Source: Nocardia transvalensis NBRC 15921
GTDB taxonomy: Bacteria; Actinomycetota; Actinomycetes; Mycobacteriales; Mycobacteriaceae
DNA: 64,000 nucleotides
Assembly: GCF_000308875.1 (NCBI RefSeq)
Contig: NZ_BAGL01000027.1
Span: 186,001 to 250,000 of the forward strand
Direction of reading: 5' to 3'
The translations under genes were made by a program, and so were the position numbers. Below the pieces are notes generated by a model, which saw only the letters and a program-made list of their open reading frames with translations, ran no database searches and had not been told where the DNA came from. Below, one piece after another: positions 53,696-63,174 of the stretch (position 1 is its first letter; every line of letters starts with the position of its first letter).

Positions 53696-54424
53696 ATGTT
53701 CAGCGAGGAACTGTTTCAGGAGTCGCTGCGGCGACCGCGGCTGGCGCAGCCGATTCCGCGCCTGCTGACCGGGCGGGCCGAACCGGTGACGGTCCTCGAC
53801 GAGGCCGAGCTGACGGCGATGACGCGGCTGTGGTTCGACGAGTACGAAGCGAAGATCCGGTTCTACGCCGAGCACGGCCTGGATATCGCGTGGACCCTCG
53901 AGTGGGCGAAGAAGTACTGGTGGAGCTGGCAGACCCGGGATATGAGCCACAACCACGAGCTGTACACCGAGGATTTGCGGTACAAGGACGTCACCACGAT
54001 GGGCGCGACCATGGTCGGCCTGGACGAGTTCGTGGCGTACAACTTCGCCTTCTTCGACGCCATCCCGGACTGGCGCTACGACCCGATTCCCGGGCAGGCC
54101 TATGTGGATGTGACGCCGGGCGGCGAGGTCCGGTTCGTGGTCCGCTACTACGGCAGCGGCCACGTCGTGGGCCCGCTGAAGCTCTACCCGTACGGCGGCG
54201 ACTGCGTCGAGATCCCCGGCAACGGCGGTTTCGTCCAGTGCACCGCGGTCGACCGCTACCACTTCACGCCCGAGGGCCTGATGTCCGAGGGTGAGACGCT
54301 CTACGACCTGCTCGACGCCCTCCAAACCGCCGGCATCGCGCCGTCCGCCGGCTCCCGCTCGCTGCGGTACCTGCTGCGGGGCGCCGGATTGGCCACGCGC
54401 GCCGCGGGAATCCTGAGAAGGTGA
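53696..54424 (+). CDS. SnoaL/NTF2-like protein
   Basis: The 242-residue protein has an N-terminal helical segment and a SnoaL-type domain (AKKYWWSWQTRDMSHNHELYTEDLRYKDVTTMGATMVGLDEFVAYNFAFFDAIPDWRYD .. VVRYYGSGHVVGPL). The tryptophan- and tyrosine-rich cone suggests binding of a small hydrophobic ligand. ATG 53696 follows TGGAGA. It overlaps the Ddn-like gene by GTGA. Confidence 0.75.
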   Translation: MFSEELFQESLRRPRLAQPIPRLLTGRAEPVTVLDEAELTAMTRLWFDEYEAKIRFYAEHGLDIAWTLEWAKKYWWSWQTRDMSHNHELYTEDLRYKDVTTMGATMVGLDEFVAYNFAFFDAIPDWRYDPIPGQAYVDVTPGGEVRFVVRYYGSGHVVGPLKLYPYGGDCVEIPGNGGFVQCTAVDRYHFTPEGLMSEGETLYDLLDALQTAGIAPSAGSRSLRYLLRGAGLATRAAGILRR

Positions 54425-54912
54425 ACCGCTACGAGCACTCGGCCGATCCCCTCGTCCGGCTGGCCACCGGCGCGCTGCGTAATCGCCGCCTCATGCGTGC
54501 GCCCATCTGGCTCTACCGAGCCCGGCTGGGGTTCCTGTTCGGGTCGCGGTTGCTGTTGCTCGAACATGTCGGGCGGACGTCCGGCGCTCGGCGGTATGTC
54601 GTGCTCGAGGTGGTCGGCAGGCCCGAAAAGGGTTGCTATGTCGTGGTTTCCGGGTTCGGTGAGCGGTCGCAGTGGTTCCGGAATCTGCGGGCCCATCCTC
54701 GGGCCCGGGTGTGGTCCGGCGCCCGCGGGCCGGTGGAGGTCGACGCGCGGGTGCTCGATGCCGACGAGACGGCGGCCGCGCTGCACGCCTACGTCGCCGC
54801 GCACCCCCGGGCCTGGCAGACGATGAAGCCGGCGCTCGAGAACACCCTCGGCGCCCCGATCGACGACCGCGGCACCGGTCTGCCCATGGTCGAACTCCGC
54901 ACGCGCGCCTGA
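54421..54912 (+). CDS. Ddn-like F420-dependent nitroreductase family protein
   Basis: The 163-residue protein shows the deazaflavin-dependent nitroreductase pattern: LLLLEHVGRTSGARRYVVLEVV, PEKGCYVVVSGFGERSQWFRNLRAHPRARVW. It would use F420H2. It is coupled to the SnoaL-like gene by a 4-bp overlap, so both belong to the TetR-controlled operon. Substrate unknown. Confidence 0.88.
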   Translation: MNRYEHSADPLVRLATGALRNRRLMRAPIWLYRARLGFLFGSRLLLLEHVGRTSGARRYVVLEVVGRPEKGCYVVVSGFGERSQWFRNLRAHPRARVWSGARGPVEVDARVLDADETAAALHAYVAAHPRAWQTMKPALENTLGAPIDDRGTGLPMVELRTRA

Positions 54913-55025
54913 CCGGCCGAGCGCCGCCTGGCGGGAAGTGTCACAGGTCCCCGCTACGGTGACAGCGACCGATGTCTCCGCGGTGGCGTCGGCGCCCCCG
55001 GCCGGCTCGACGGAAGGTGGTTCGC

Positions 55026-56471
55026 ATGCGCTGTCTCGTCTTCGGTGCCACCGGCTATATCGGTGGTCGCCTGGTTCCCGAGCTGCTGGCCGCCGGGCAC
55101 GAGGTGCGGGTGCTGGTGCGCAGCCCCGGCAAGCTGGACGAGGTGCCGTGGCGCGACCGGGTGCAGATCGTGCGCGGCGATGTCACCGTCGGCGCGGATG
55201 TGCGCGCGGCGATGGCCGGGCAGCAGGTCGTGTACTACCTGGTGCACTCGCTGGTCCGGTCGGATTTCGACACGGTCGACCGCGCGGCCGCCGAACTGGT
55301 GGCGACGGCGGCCGCCGAGGCGGGTGCGGAACGCATCGTGTATCTGGGCGGGATCGTGCCGACGGGACAGCGGCTGTCCCGGCACCTCGCCTCCCGCGCG
55401 GAGGTGGGGCGCATCCTGTCGGCGGGCGCGGTCCCCACGGTGGTGTTCCAGGCGGCGGTGATCATCGGCTCGGGGTCGGCGAGTTTCGAGATGCTGCGCT
55501 ATCTCACCGAGCGGCTGCCCGCCATGGTGACGCCGCGCTGGGTGCGCAATTCGATCCAGCCGATCGCCATCCGCGACGTGCTCTACTACCTGACCCGGGC
55601 CGCGCAGGCGCCCGGCCGGTTCGAGGGCGCCTTCGATATCGGCGGTCCGGACGTGCTGACGTATGTCGAGATGATGCGCGGCTACGCGGCTGTCGCCGAA
55701 CTCCCGCGGCGGCTGATCGTGCCGGTTCCCGTGCTCACCCCGTGGCTGTCGGCGCAGTGGGTGAATCTCGTGACGCCCGTGCCGCGGTCGATCGCGGTGC
55801 CGCTGATGGAGTCCCTGGTGAACGACGTGGTCTGCGCGGATCACCGGATAGCGCATTACATTCCGGATCCGCCGGACGGGCCGACGCCGTACCGGCGGGC
55901 GGTGGAGCTGGCCCTGCGGCACATTCGCGATGTGGACGTCCCCACCCGCTGGTCGGACGCCGATCTGCCCGGCGCGCCGTCGGATTCGCTGCCGACCGAT
56001 CCGGAATGGTCCGGCGGTTCGGTGTATCAGGATGTGCGCGAACGGCATACGTCCGCCGAACCCGCGACCGTGTGGGCGGTGCTCGAGGCCATCGGGGGTG
56101 AGCACGGGTGGTACTCCTTCCCGTTGGCGTGGTCGCTGCGCGGCTGGATCGACCGCTTCGCGGGCGGGGTCGGGCTGCGCCGGGGGCGGCGCGACCCGAA
56201 CCGTCTCCGCGAGGGCGACGCCCTGGACTGGTGGCGGGTCGAACGGGTCGACCGCCCGCACCTGCTGCGGCTGCGCGCGGAGATGCGCCTGCCCGGCCGC
56301 GCCTGGCTCGAACTGTCCCTGGAACCCGAGGGCGCCGGGGCCCGATACCGCCAGCGCGCGATCTTCGAACCACACGGCCTGGCCGGGCATCTCTACTGGA
56401 AGTCGATCGCGCCGTTCCACGCGATCATCTTCGGCGGCATGGCCCGGAACATCACCGCGACAGTCGAATGA
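55026..56471 (+). CDS. NAD-binding epimerase-like protein with DUF2867 domain
   Basis: The 481-residue protein starts with a Rossmann motif (VFGATGYIGGRL), an NmrA/atypical SDR region (VVYYLVHSLVRSDFDTVDRAAAE, YLGGIVPTG) and a C-terminal DUF2867 domain (PATVWAVLEAIGGEHGWYSFPLAWSLRGWIDRF). ATG 55026 follows GGAAGG; a longer frame from 54972 lacks a ribosome site. It lies before the WS/DGAT gene and may help polyketide or lipid metabolism. Confidence 0.86.
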   Translation: MRCLVFGATGYIGGRLVPELLAAGHEVRVLVRSPGKLDEVPWRDRVQIVRGDVTVGADVRAAMAGQQVVYYLVHSLVRSDFDTVDRAAAELVATAAAEAGAERIVYLGGIVPTGQRLSRHLASRAEVGRILSAGAVPTVVFQAAVIIGSGSASFEMLRYLTERLPAMVTPRWVRNSIQPIAIRDVLYYLTRAAQAPGRFEGAFDIGGPDVLTYVEMMRGYAAVAELPRRLIVPVPVLTPWLSAQWVNLVTPVPRSIAVPLMESLVNDVVCADHRIAHYIPDPPDGPTPYRRAVELALRHIRDVDVPTRWSDADLPGAPSDSLPTDPEWSGGSVYQDVRERHTSAEPATVWAVLEAIGGEHGWYSFPLAWSLRGWIDRFAGGVGLRRGRRDPNRLREGDALDWWRVERVDRPHLLRLRAEMRLPGRAWLELSLEPEGAGARYRQRAIFEPHGLAGHLYWKSIAPFHAIIFGGMARNITATVE

Positions 56472-56585
56472 CGTCGATGCGAGACGGCATCGCCGAATCG
56501 CCCACCCGCCCCGCTCGGGTCCGCGATCATCACCAGTGGCACGGTAGCCGTGCCGGATTCGCAGCCGACGGTGATGAGGTACCCG

Positions 56586-57953
56586 ATGCAGTTGATGTCA
56601 CCACTGGACTCGATGTTCCTGCTCCTGGAGTCGCGTGAGCATCCGATGCATGTCGGAGGTCTCTCGCTGTTCCGTCCGACCGGCGCGCAGGAGGACTCGG
56701 CGCGGCGCCTGTACCGGGATCTGATCTCCGGTGACGACGAACTCGCGCGGGTGTTCCGGCGACGACCGGCCCGCGGGTTCGCGAGCTTCTCGGCGGTGCG
56801 CTGGGATCACGACGACGACGTCGATATCGAGTACCACGTGCGGCTGCTGTCGCTGCCCGCGCCGGGACGCGTGCGCGAACTGCTGGAACTGGTCTCGATG
56901 CTGCACGGCTCCCTGCTCGATCGGCACCGGCCGCTGTGGGAGGTCTACGTCATCGACGGCCTGGCCGACGGGCGGATCGGCCTGTACACCAAGACGCATC
57001 ACGCGCTGATGGACGGCGTGGCGACGGTGCGGACGTGGCAGCGCGCGCTGTCGCGGGATCCGGGGGACCGCTCCTGCGTCGCCCCGTGGCGTCGCCCGGC
57101 CCGCCGCGGTACGGCACCGTCGGCCGGATTGTCGCGGCTGCCGTCCGAGGCGGTGGACACGATCGGGCGGGTCGGCACCGCGATACCCGAAATGATCGGC
57201 GGCGCTTTCGATCTCGCGCGCTCCTTCCCGGAACCGCGACCGTTCCGCGCGCCGCACACCATGTTCAACGTCGCCATCACGGGCGCCCGGCGCTTCGCGG
57301 CGCAGTCCTGGCCGCTCCCGCGCCTGCGCGCGGTCGGCGAACGCACCGGGTCGACCCTGAACGACATCGTGCTGGCGATGTGCTCCGGCGCGCTGCGCCG
57401 CTATCTGCTCGCCGAGGACGCCCTGCCGCCCGAACCGCTGATCGCCATGGTCCCGGTATCGCTGCGCGCCGCCGACGAGGACGCCTCCGCCGACGGCAAC
57501 GCGGTCGGCGCGGCGCTGTGCGACCTCGGCACCGAGTCGGACGACGCGGCCGAGCGGCTCGCCCGCATCCGCGCCTCGATGGCGCGGGCCAAGACCACCA
57601 TGGCGAGGCTGACGCCCTTGCAGATCCTCGGCCTGTCGGCGATCAACGTCGCGGGCGTGGCCCTACCGGCCCTGCCGGCGCGGGTGCCCCGCATGAACCC
57701 GCCGTTCAATATCGTCATCTCCAACATTCCCGGGGCCGCGGAACCGCGGTACTGGAACGGCCTGCAACTCGATGCCGTCTACCCGGCGTCCATCCCCCTC
57801 GACGGTCAGGCCGTCAACATCACCACGATCAGTTCGGGCGCCGCCATGCATTTCGGCATCGTCGGATGCCGCCGCAGCGTGCCGCATCTGCAACGCCTGC
57901 TGACCGGACTCGAAGAGGCGCTGGCCGAACTCGAACGGTCGGTGGACGCCTAA
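56586..57953 (+). CDS. wax ester synthase/diacylglycerol acyltransferase (WS/DGAT)
   Basis: The 455-residue protein has the condensing-like motif HHALMDG (His about 138-139), LLDRHRPLWEVYVIDGL, LNDIVLAMCSGALRRYL, and NIVISNIPG with a terminal YPASIPLDGQAVNITTISSG. It would make triacylglycerol or wax esters from acyl-CoA. ATG 56586 fits the usual start (MQLMSPLDSMF), 6 nt after GAGG; GTG 56550 is the longer alternative. Confidence 0.92.
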   Translation: MQLMSPLDSMFLLLESREHPMHVGGLSLFRPTGAQEDSARRLYRDLISGDDELARVFRRRPARGFASFSAVRWDHDDDVDIEYHVRLLSLPAPGRVRELLELVSMLHGSLLDRHRPLWEVYVIDGLADGRIGLYTKTHHALMDGVATVRTWQRALSRDPGDRSCVAPWRRPARRGTAPSAGLSRLPSEAVDTIGRVGTAIPEMIGGAFDLARSFPEPRPFRAPHTMFNVAITGARRFAAQSWPLPRLRAVGERTGSTLNDIVLAMCSGALRRYLLAEDALPPEPLIAMVPVSLRAADEDASADGNAVGAALCDLGTESDDAAERLARIRASMARAKTTMARLTPLQILGLSAINVAGVALPALPARVPRMNPPFNIVISNIPGAAEPRYWNGLQLDAVYPASIPLDGQAVNITTISSGAAMHFGIVGCRRSVPHLQRLLTGLEEALAELERSVDA

Positions 57954-58375
57954 TGCTCGTCCGGGCTCGAGGTCAGTTCCGCCCAGACGGTCTTGCCGCC
58001 CGGGTGGCGGTCGATGCCCCACGCGGTGGACATCTGATCGACCAGGACCAGGCCGAGGCCGCCGGTGTCGTCCGGCGCCCGGAACCGCGGCGCCTCCGGG
58101 GAGGTGTCGCTGACCTCGACCCGCAGGCGTGGCCCGTGCGACAGGGTGACCGCGCAGGTCCGCGGCGGCAATCCGTGCCGGAGGGCGTTGGTCACCAGTT
58201 CGTCGGTGACCTGGACGGCGTCTTCGGCCGACAGGCCGGGCTCTACGTCGCTGTCGTGGAGCAGATGCTGCAGCGTGCTGCGTAACTGGGCGAGCGTGAC
58301 CGCGTCGAGATCCACGCGGATGCGGTGTCCTCCCGTCTCCGTCCCGCCTTCCCGAGGATCGTGTCGTACCTCCAC
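57950..58375 (-). CDS. RsbW-like serine kinase/anti-sigma ATPase
   Basis: The 141-residue protein has a HATPase_c_2 domain: VQVTDELVTNALRHG (N box), LRVEVSDTSPEAPRFR (G1) and GGLGLVLVDQMSTAWGIDRHPGGKTVWAEL (G2). It is typical of RsbW/SpoIIAB-type anti-sigma kinases or other actinobacterial ATP-binding regulators. It is convergent with WS/DGAT (4-bp overlap) and divergent from the receiver-PP2C gene. Likely part of the partner switch. Confidence 0.88.
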   Translation of the reverse strand: MEVRHDPREGGTETGGHRIRVDLDAVTLAQLRSTLQHLLHDSDVEPGLSAEDAVQVTDELVTNALRHGLPPRTCAVTLSHGPRLRVEVSDTSPEAPRFRAPDDTGGLGLVLVDQMSTAWGIDRHPGGKTVWAELTSSPDEH

Positions 58376-58422
58376 CTTTTTGAAATACCCGCGTTACGGG
58401 TGGCTATGCACGACGGTGCGCT

Positions 58423-58435
58423 TACAACGTAAACT
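58423..58435 (+). promoter_or_regulatory. TACAACGTAAACT motif upstream of the receiver-PP2C gene
   Basis: A 13-nt sequence identical to that at 62629-62641 upstream of the STAS gene. It includes TAAACT, which fits an actinobacterial -10, and lies 47 bp before the PP2C start. Confidence 0.45.
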
Positions 58436-58481
58436 TCCCCGCGGGCGGCACTTCGCCGTGTGACGGAAGGAGTGCGGGCCG

Positions 58482-59699
58482 ATGTTTTCCCCTGACCGTG
58501 GCGTGGCCGCCGGCAGCGTGCTGGGCGAGCCGCGGGTGCTGCTGGTCGAGGACGATCCCGGGGATGCGCTGCTCGTGGAGGAACTGGCGACCGAGACGGT
58601 CCCGCCGCTGCGGCTGACCTGGGTGCGGTCGATGGGCGAGGCGGCCGAGCAACTCGCGCTCACGCTGCCCGATTGCGTCCTGCTGGATCTGAACCTGCCC
58701 GATTCGGTGGGGCTGCAGGCCCTGGCCGCCGTGCGGGAGAGCGCCGAGACGGTTCCGGTGGTCGTCCTCACCGGTATGGCCGACGAGCAGGCCGGGCTGG
58801 CGGCGGTCGCCGAGGGCGCGCAGGACTATCTGGTCAAGGGCCGGACCGAGGCCGAATTACTCGGCCGCGCGGTGCGTTACGCCATCCAGCGCAAACAGGC
58901 CGAGCGCGCGACCGCGGCCCTGCGCGTCGGCGAGATGCGCGCGCGGGAGAACGCCCGGCTCGAACGCGGCCTGCTGCCGACGCCCCTGCTGGCCGGGCGC
59001 GACGATATCGAGGTGGTGGCCCGCTACCGCAGCGGCCGGGCGAACGGGCTGCTGGGCGGCGACTTCTACGATGTGGTGCGGACCGGCGACGGCGCGGTGC
59101 ACGCGCTGGTCGGCGATGTCTGCGGCCACGGCCCCGACGAGGCGGCGCTGGGCGTGGCGCTGCGAATCGCTTGGCGCGCACTGGTTCTGGCGGGTATCAG
59201 CGGGCCGCGGCTGCTGCGCCTGCTGGAGGACATGCTGATCGCCGAGCGTACGAGCGACGACATCTTCGCCACCATGACCACGATGACCCTCGCGCCCGAC
59301 CGGCGCGGCGCGCGTCTCCTACGGGCCGGGCATCCCGGCATGCTGGTGCACCGCGGCGATGCGGTCGACTGGGTGGAGGTGCCCGGCGGCGCCGCGCTGG
59401 GCCTGCTGCCGGATCCGGTCGACCGGCCGGTGCACGAGATGACGCTCGCGCCCGGGACGGGCCTGATGCTGTTCACCGACGGCCTGTTCGAAGGCTATGC
59501 CGGGGTCGGTGACGATCGGCTGAACGAGGAAGGGCTACTGGCCCTCGCGCGCGCCGCCGCCGACCTGGGCCCGGCCGACTTCGTCGACGGCCTGATCGCC
59601 GGCGCCGAGGCGCTGGCCGAGGAGCGCGGCGGCCTGTCCGACGATGTCGCGGCGGTCTACCTGCGGTGGTCCGACCGCGAGACGGAGGGGCCGCGATGA
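58482..59699 (+). CDS. response-regulator receiver plus PP2C (SpoIIE-type) phosphatase
   Basis: The 405-residue protein has an N-terminal receiver (RVLLVEDDPGDALLVEELA, with the phospho-acceptor in CVLLDLNLPDSVGLQ, lysine in QDYLVKGR) and a SpoIIE/RsbU-type phosphatase domain (LLGGDFYDVVRTGDG, GDVCGHGPDEAALG, LMLFTDGLFEGY). It is like RsbU-class proteins that dephosphorylate an anti-anti-sigma factor. It is coupled to the histidine kinase by ATGA. Confidence 0.92.
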   Translation: MFSPDRGVAAGSVLGEPRVLLVEDDPGDALLVEELATETVPPLRLTWVRSMGEAAEQLALTLPDCVLLDLNLPDSVGLQALAAVRESAETVPVVVLTGMADEQAGLAAVAEGAQDYLVKGRTEAELLGRAVRYAIQRKQAERATAALRVGEMRARENARLERGLLPTPLLAGRDDIEVVARYRSGRANGLLGGDFYDVVRTGDGAVHALVGDVCGHGPDEAALGVALRIAWRALVLAGISGPRLLRLLEDMLIAERTSDDIFATMTTMTLAPDRRGARLLRAGHPGMLVHRGDAVDWVEVPGGAALGLLPDPVDRPVHEMTLAPGTGLMLFTDGLFEGYAGVGDDRLNEEGLLALARAAADLGPADFVDGLIAGAEALAEERGGLSDDVAAVYLRWSDRETEGPR

Positions 59700-61315
59700 C
59701 CGCCCCGAAACCGTCGATGGTCGGCCGGCTCAGCGTGCAGCGCTGGTTCTACCTCGTCCTGGCCGCCATGGTGCTGCTGGTGGTCGTCGCCGCCGTCGTC
59801 GGCGCCGGACTGCTGCGGCAGACCGGAGACGCGACCGACCGCCTGCTCGACCGGCTGCAACCGGCCGTCGTCCAGGCGTATCGCCTGCAGGCCGCGGTGG
59901 TGGATCAGGAAACGGGCGCGCGGGGGTACGCGCTCACCGCGGATCGGCAGTTCCTGGAACCGTTTACGCAGGGACAGCGGGACGAGGCCGAGGCGGCGGC
60001 GCGCATGCGCGCGCTCATCGGCGACGATCCGCGGCTGAACGCCGAACTCGATGCCGTCGAGCAGCTGACGCAGCGGTGGCGCACCGGATTCGCCCAGCCG
60101 ATGATCGATGCCACCGCCGCGAACGGCCGCCCGACGACCGATCCGGGCGCCGCCACCGCGGGCAAGGCCGTCTTCGACGAACTGCGCACCCGGCTGGAGC
60201 AACAGAACACCGCGCTGGGCGCGGCGGTGGCCGACGAGCGCGACCGGCTGGCGCATACGCGCGCGGTCCGCGACGGGGTGCTCGCCGGGATGGTGGTGGC
60301 CTTCCTGCTGACCGGTGTGGTGCTGGCCGTCCTGATCCGCCGGCTGGTGGCCCGGCCGCTGAGTGATCTCCAGTCGGCCTCCCTGCGCGTCGCGGGCGGC
60401 GACTTCGACCATCGCATCACCGCGCACGGGCCCGCGGACCTGGCCACCGTGGCCGAGGCCGTGGAGGCGATGCGGCGGCGCATCGTCGCCGAACTGGCCG
60501 CGTCCCGCCTGCAGCAGGACGAATTGTCCAGGCAGGCCACCGAACTCGACGAGCAGGCCGTCGAACTGCGCCGGTCGAACGCCGAATTGGAGCAGTTCGC
60601 CTACGTCGCCTCGCACGACCTCCAGGAACCGCTGCGCAAGGTGGCGTCGTTCTGCCAGCTGCTGGACAAGCGCTACGGCGACAAGTTCGACGAACGCGGC
60701 GCCCAGTACCTCGCCTACGCCGTGGACGGGGCCCGGCGGATGCAGGTGCTCATCAACGACCTGCTCACCTTCTCCCGGGTCGGGCGGCTCGGCGAGGACG
60801 CGGTCGACGTGGAACTGGACAGCGTCGTGGACCGGGCCGTGGACAACCTCTCCACCGCGATCGAGGAGTCCGGGGCGGTCGTCGAGCGGCCCGAGCGGCT
60901 GCCGGAGCTGCACGCCGCCCCGACCCTGATGGTCATGCTGTGGCAGAACCTGCTGGGCAACGCCGTCAAGTTCCGCCACCCCGACCGGCCGCCGGTCGTG
61001 CGGATCGAATGCGACCCCGACGCGGCCGACGACGGCACGCCCACGTGGCGAATCTGCGTGTCCGACAACGGCATCGGCATCCCGGAGGAGTTCGGCGAGA
61101 AGGTCTTCGTGATCTTCCAGCGGCTGCACGGCCGCGACGAATACGGCGGCACCGGCATCGGCCTCGCACTGTGCAAGAAGATCGTCGAGTACCACGGCGG
61201 CCGGATCTGGCTGGACGCCGACTACACCGAGGGCACCCGCGTGTGCTTCACGTTTCCCGCCCGGAACGACACGACCGAGGTCGCCCGGACCGCGACAGAA
61301 GGAGTATCGGCATGA
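59696..61315 (+). CDS. CHASE3 sensor histidine kinase
   Basis: The 539-residue protein has an N-terminal membrane segment (FYLVLAAMVLLVVVAAVVGAGLL), a CHASE3 sensor loop with QETGARGYALT, a second membrane segment (LAGMVVAFLLTGVVLAVLI), HAMP, HisKA with ASHDLQEPLRK (His about 307) and HATPase (NLLGNAVKF, DNGIGIP, GGTGIGLALCKK). This is a phytochrome-like light-independent kinase type. Coupled on both sides by 4-bp overlaps. Confidence 0.92.
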   Translation: MTAPKPSMVGRLSVQRWFYLVLAAMVLLVVVAAVVGAGLLRQTGDATDRLLDRLQPAVVQAYRLQAAVVDQETGARGYALTADRQFLEPFTQGQRDEAEAAARMRALIGDDPRLNAELDAVEQLTQRWRTGFAQPMIDATAANGRPTTDPGAATAGKAVFDELRTRLEQQNTALGAAVADERDRLAHTRAVRDGVLAGMVVAFLLTGVVLAVLIRRLVARPLSDLQSASLRVAGGDFDHRITAHGPADLATVAEAVEAMRRRIVAELAASRLQQDELSRQATELDEQAVELRRSNAELEQFAYVASHDLQEPLRKVASFCQLLDKRYGDKFDERGAQYLAYAVDGARRMQVLINDLLTFSRVGRLGEDAVDVELDSVVDRAVDNLSTAIEESGAVVERPERLPELHAAPTLMVMLWQNLLGNAVKFRHPDRPPVVRIECDPDAADDGTPTWRICVSDNGIGIPEEFGEKVFVIFQRLHGRDEYGGTGIGLALCKKIVEYHGGRIWLDADYTEGTRVCFTFPARNDTTEVARTATEGVSA

Positions 61316-61776
61316 CCGTGGCAGGCCGGCCCATCGACGTCCTGCTGGTCGAGGACGATCCCGGAGACGAGCTGATGACCCGGGAAGCGTTCGCGGACAA
61401 CAAGATCGGCAATACGCTGCACGTCGCCCGGGACGGGGAGGAGGCCCTCGACTTCCTCTACCGGCGCGGGAACCACGCCGACGCGCCGTCCCCGGACCTG
61501 ATCCTGCTCGACCTCAACATCCCGAAGTACGACGGCCGCCACGTGCTGGCGACCATCAAATCCGATGCCGACCTCGCGCACATCCCGGTGGTCGTGCTGA
61601 CCACGTCGGCCGCCGAGGAGGACATCCTGCGCAGTTATAAGCTGCACGCGAACGCCTACGTCACGAAGCCGGTCGACCTGGACCAGTTCATGGCCGCGAT
61701 CAAGCAGATCGACGACTTCTTCGTCCAGGTGGTCCGCCTGCCGGGCCAGCCGACCATCCTCGGACCGGCATCATGA
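61312..61776 (+). CDS. single-domain response regulator (Rcp1-like)
   Basis: The 154-residue protein is only a receiver: DVLLVEDDPGDELMTREAFAD, phospho-acceptor in LILLDLNIPKYDGRHVL, VVLTTSAAEEDI and YVTKPVDLDQF. It is like the Rcp1 partners of CHASE3 or phytochrome kinases. It lies directly after the kinase with a 4-bp overlap and probably relays or dampens the signal to the receiver-PP2C. Confidence 0.9.
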   Translation: MTVAGRPIDVLLVEDDPGDELMTREAFADNKIGNTLHVARDGEEALDFLYRRGNHADAPSPDLILLDLNIPKYDGRHVLATIKSDADLAHIPVVVLTTSAAEEDILRSYKLHANAYVTKPVDLDQFMAAIKQIDDFFVQVVRLPGQPTILGPAS

Positions 61777-61868
61777 TCGGAAACGGCCGGGCGGTGTCGT
61801 ACTCTGGCTGAGGTCTCGCACTCCGGCCGAGGCCACGCGCCGGGCGTGTGCAGCGAAGGGGAAGGCCG

Positions 61869-62591
61869 GTGGACCGACAACATGACGATCGCACCGCGGA
61901 GTTCGCCGCCGCCGACCACGACGATTCCCGCGGGCCGCTGAATCGCCGCTCGATCCTCGAGGTGGCGATCGCCCTGGTCGATCGCGAGGGATTGCGGCGT
62001 CTGACGATGCGCCGGCTCGGCGCCGAATGCGGCGTCGAGGCGATGGCCCTGTACCGGTACGTGCACAGCCGCGAGGACCTGCTGAGCGGGATCGTCGACC
62101 ACCTCGTCGAGCGGCTGCACACCGAACAGCTGGAGGCTCGCCGCGAAGAGGACGGCTGGCAGGACTTCCTGCTCCGCCTGGCGCACGGCGTCCGGCAGAT
62201 CGCCCTCGACCATCCGGAGCTGTTCCCGCTGGTGGCCACGCGGCCGCCGGAGGCGCCGTGGGTCCGGCCGCCGCTGCGCAGCCTGCGGTGGATGGAGACC
62301 TTCCTGAGCACCCTGCTGTCCTACGGATTCGGCGACGACGCGGCGGTGGCCGCCTACCGGTCGTACACCACATTTCTGCTGGGGCAGCTGCTGCTGGACG
62401 TGTCGGCGCGGCGGCGTCCCACCCAGTCGCGGTCCGCGGAATCCGAGCGCGGGACCGTGCGCGATCTCTCCGATTTCCCGCATCTGCGGCGTTTGCAGCC
62501 CATGCTGGCTCAGGACCATTCCCAGGCCGAGTTCGAGGACGCCCTGGAGGCCCTCCTGGACCGGCTCGAGGGCCTGCTCACACACCCGTGA
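61869..62591 (+). CDS. TetR family regulator with tetracycline-repressor-like C-terminal domain
   Basis: The 240-residue protein has a helix-turn-helix (RRSILEVAIALVDREGLRRLTMRRLGAECGVEAMALYRYVHSREDLL), and a TetR_C-type ligand domain (HPELFPLVATRPPEAPWVRPP). GTG 61869 follows GGGGAAGG by 3-4 nt. It stands alone between the two signalling genes. Confidence 0.86.
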   Translation: MDRQHDDRTAEFAAADHDDSRGPLNRRSILEVAIALVDREGLRRLTMRRLGAECGVEAMALYRYVHSREDLLSGIVDHLVERLHTEQLEARREEDGWQDFLLRLAHGVRQIALDHPELFPLVATRPPEAPWVRPPLRSLRWMETFLSTLLSYGFGDDAAVAAYRSYTTFLLGQLLLDVSARRRPTQSRSAESERGTVRDLSDFPHLRRLQPMLAQDHSQAEFEDALEALLDRLEGLLTHP

Positions 62592-62628
62592 TCGCAATGG
62601 CGGGACATCGGTGCACAGCGCGCACGGA

Positions 62629-62641
62629 TACAACGTAAACT
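62629..62641 (+). promoter_or_regulatory. TACAACGTAAACT motif and leaderless start of the STAS gene
   Basis: Identical to 58423-58435. TAAACT (62636-62641) as -10 places the transcript start at about the GTG 62648, which would give a leaderless mRNA. Confidence 0.45.
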
Positions 62642-62647
62642 ACACCT

Positions 62648-63043
62648 GTGACTGATAATGGCTCAGAGTCGAATCGTGCGTTTCCCGAAGCCGCGGGCGG
62701 TACACGCATCGACATTTCGGTCGACGCGCGGGACAAGGCGTCGGTTCTCCGCGTCAGCGGCGAGATCGACGTGCTGACCGCGCCGGTCCTGCGCGAGGCG
62801 ATCGAAAAGGTGTGGTCCTCCGAGCCGGAACAGCCGGCCACCGTCGTCGACCTGACCGCGGTGACCTTTCTCGCATCGGCCGGCCTGGCCGTCCTCGCGG
62901 CGTGTGCCCGCTCGGCGCCCGACCGCGCGCGGCTGTGGGTCGTCTCCGGCAGTCCGGCCACCTCACGGCCGATCACGGTGACGGGCCTGGCCGAGTTGCT
63001 CAACATGTGCGCGACGGTCGACGAGGCCCTCGAAGCGATCTGA
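62648..63043 (+). CDS. STAS anti-sigma factor antagonist
   Basis: The 131-residue protein has a STAS domain: SVLRVSGEIDVLTAPVLREAIEKV and VVDLTAVTFLASAGLAVLAACARSA, with the phosphorylatable Ser in FLASAGL, as in RsbV/SpoIIAA. It would sequester the RsbW-type kinase when unphosphorylated. GTG 62648 is probably leaderless. It faces the SigF-type gene. Confidence 0.92.
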   Translation: MTDNGSESNRAFPEAAGGTRIDISVDARDKASVLRVSGEIDVLTAPVLREAIEKVWSSEPEQPATVVDLTAVTFLASAGLAVLAACARSAPDRARLWVVSGSPATSRPITVTGLAELLNMCATVDEALEAI

Positions 63044-63174
63044 CACGCACGACGATTCGAGCTATTTCTCGTCGTCCTGACAACCCTTCAGCCGCGCCTT
63101 CACTGCGGCCCCGCGTCGGAAAATATCGACAGTGCGGAAATACCCGCCCGGCGCGTTTCGAACAGAGCCGGTGA

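Noticed and set aside
58383..58393. GCGGGTATTTC on the minus strand as a SigF -10 for the RsbW-like gene
   Set aside because: GGGTAT fits SigF, but no GTTT lies at the needed 15-17 bp, so a SigF promoter is not supported.
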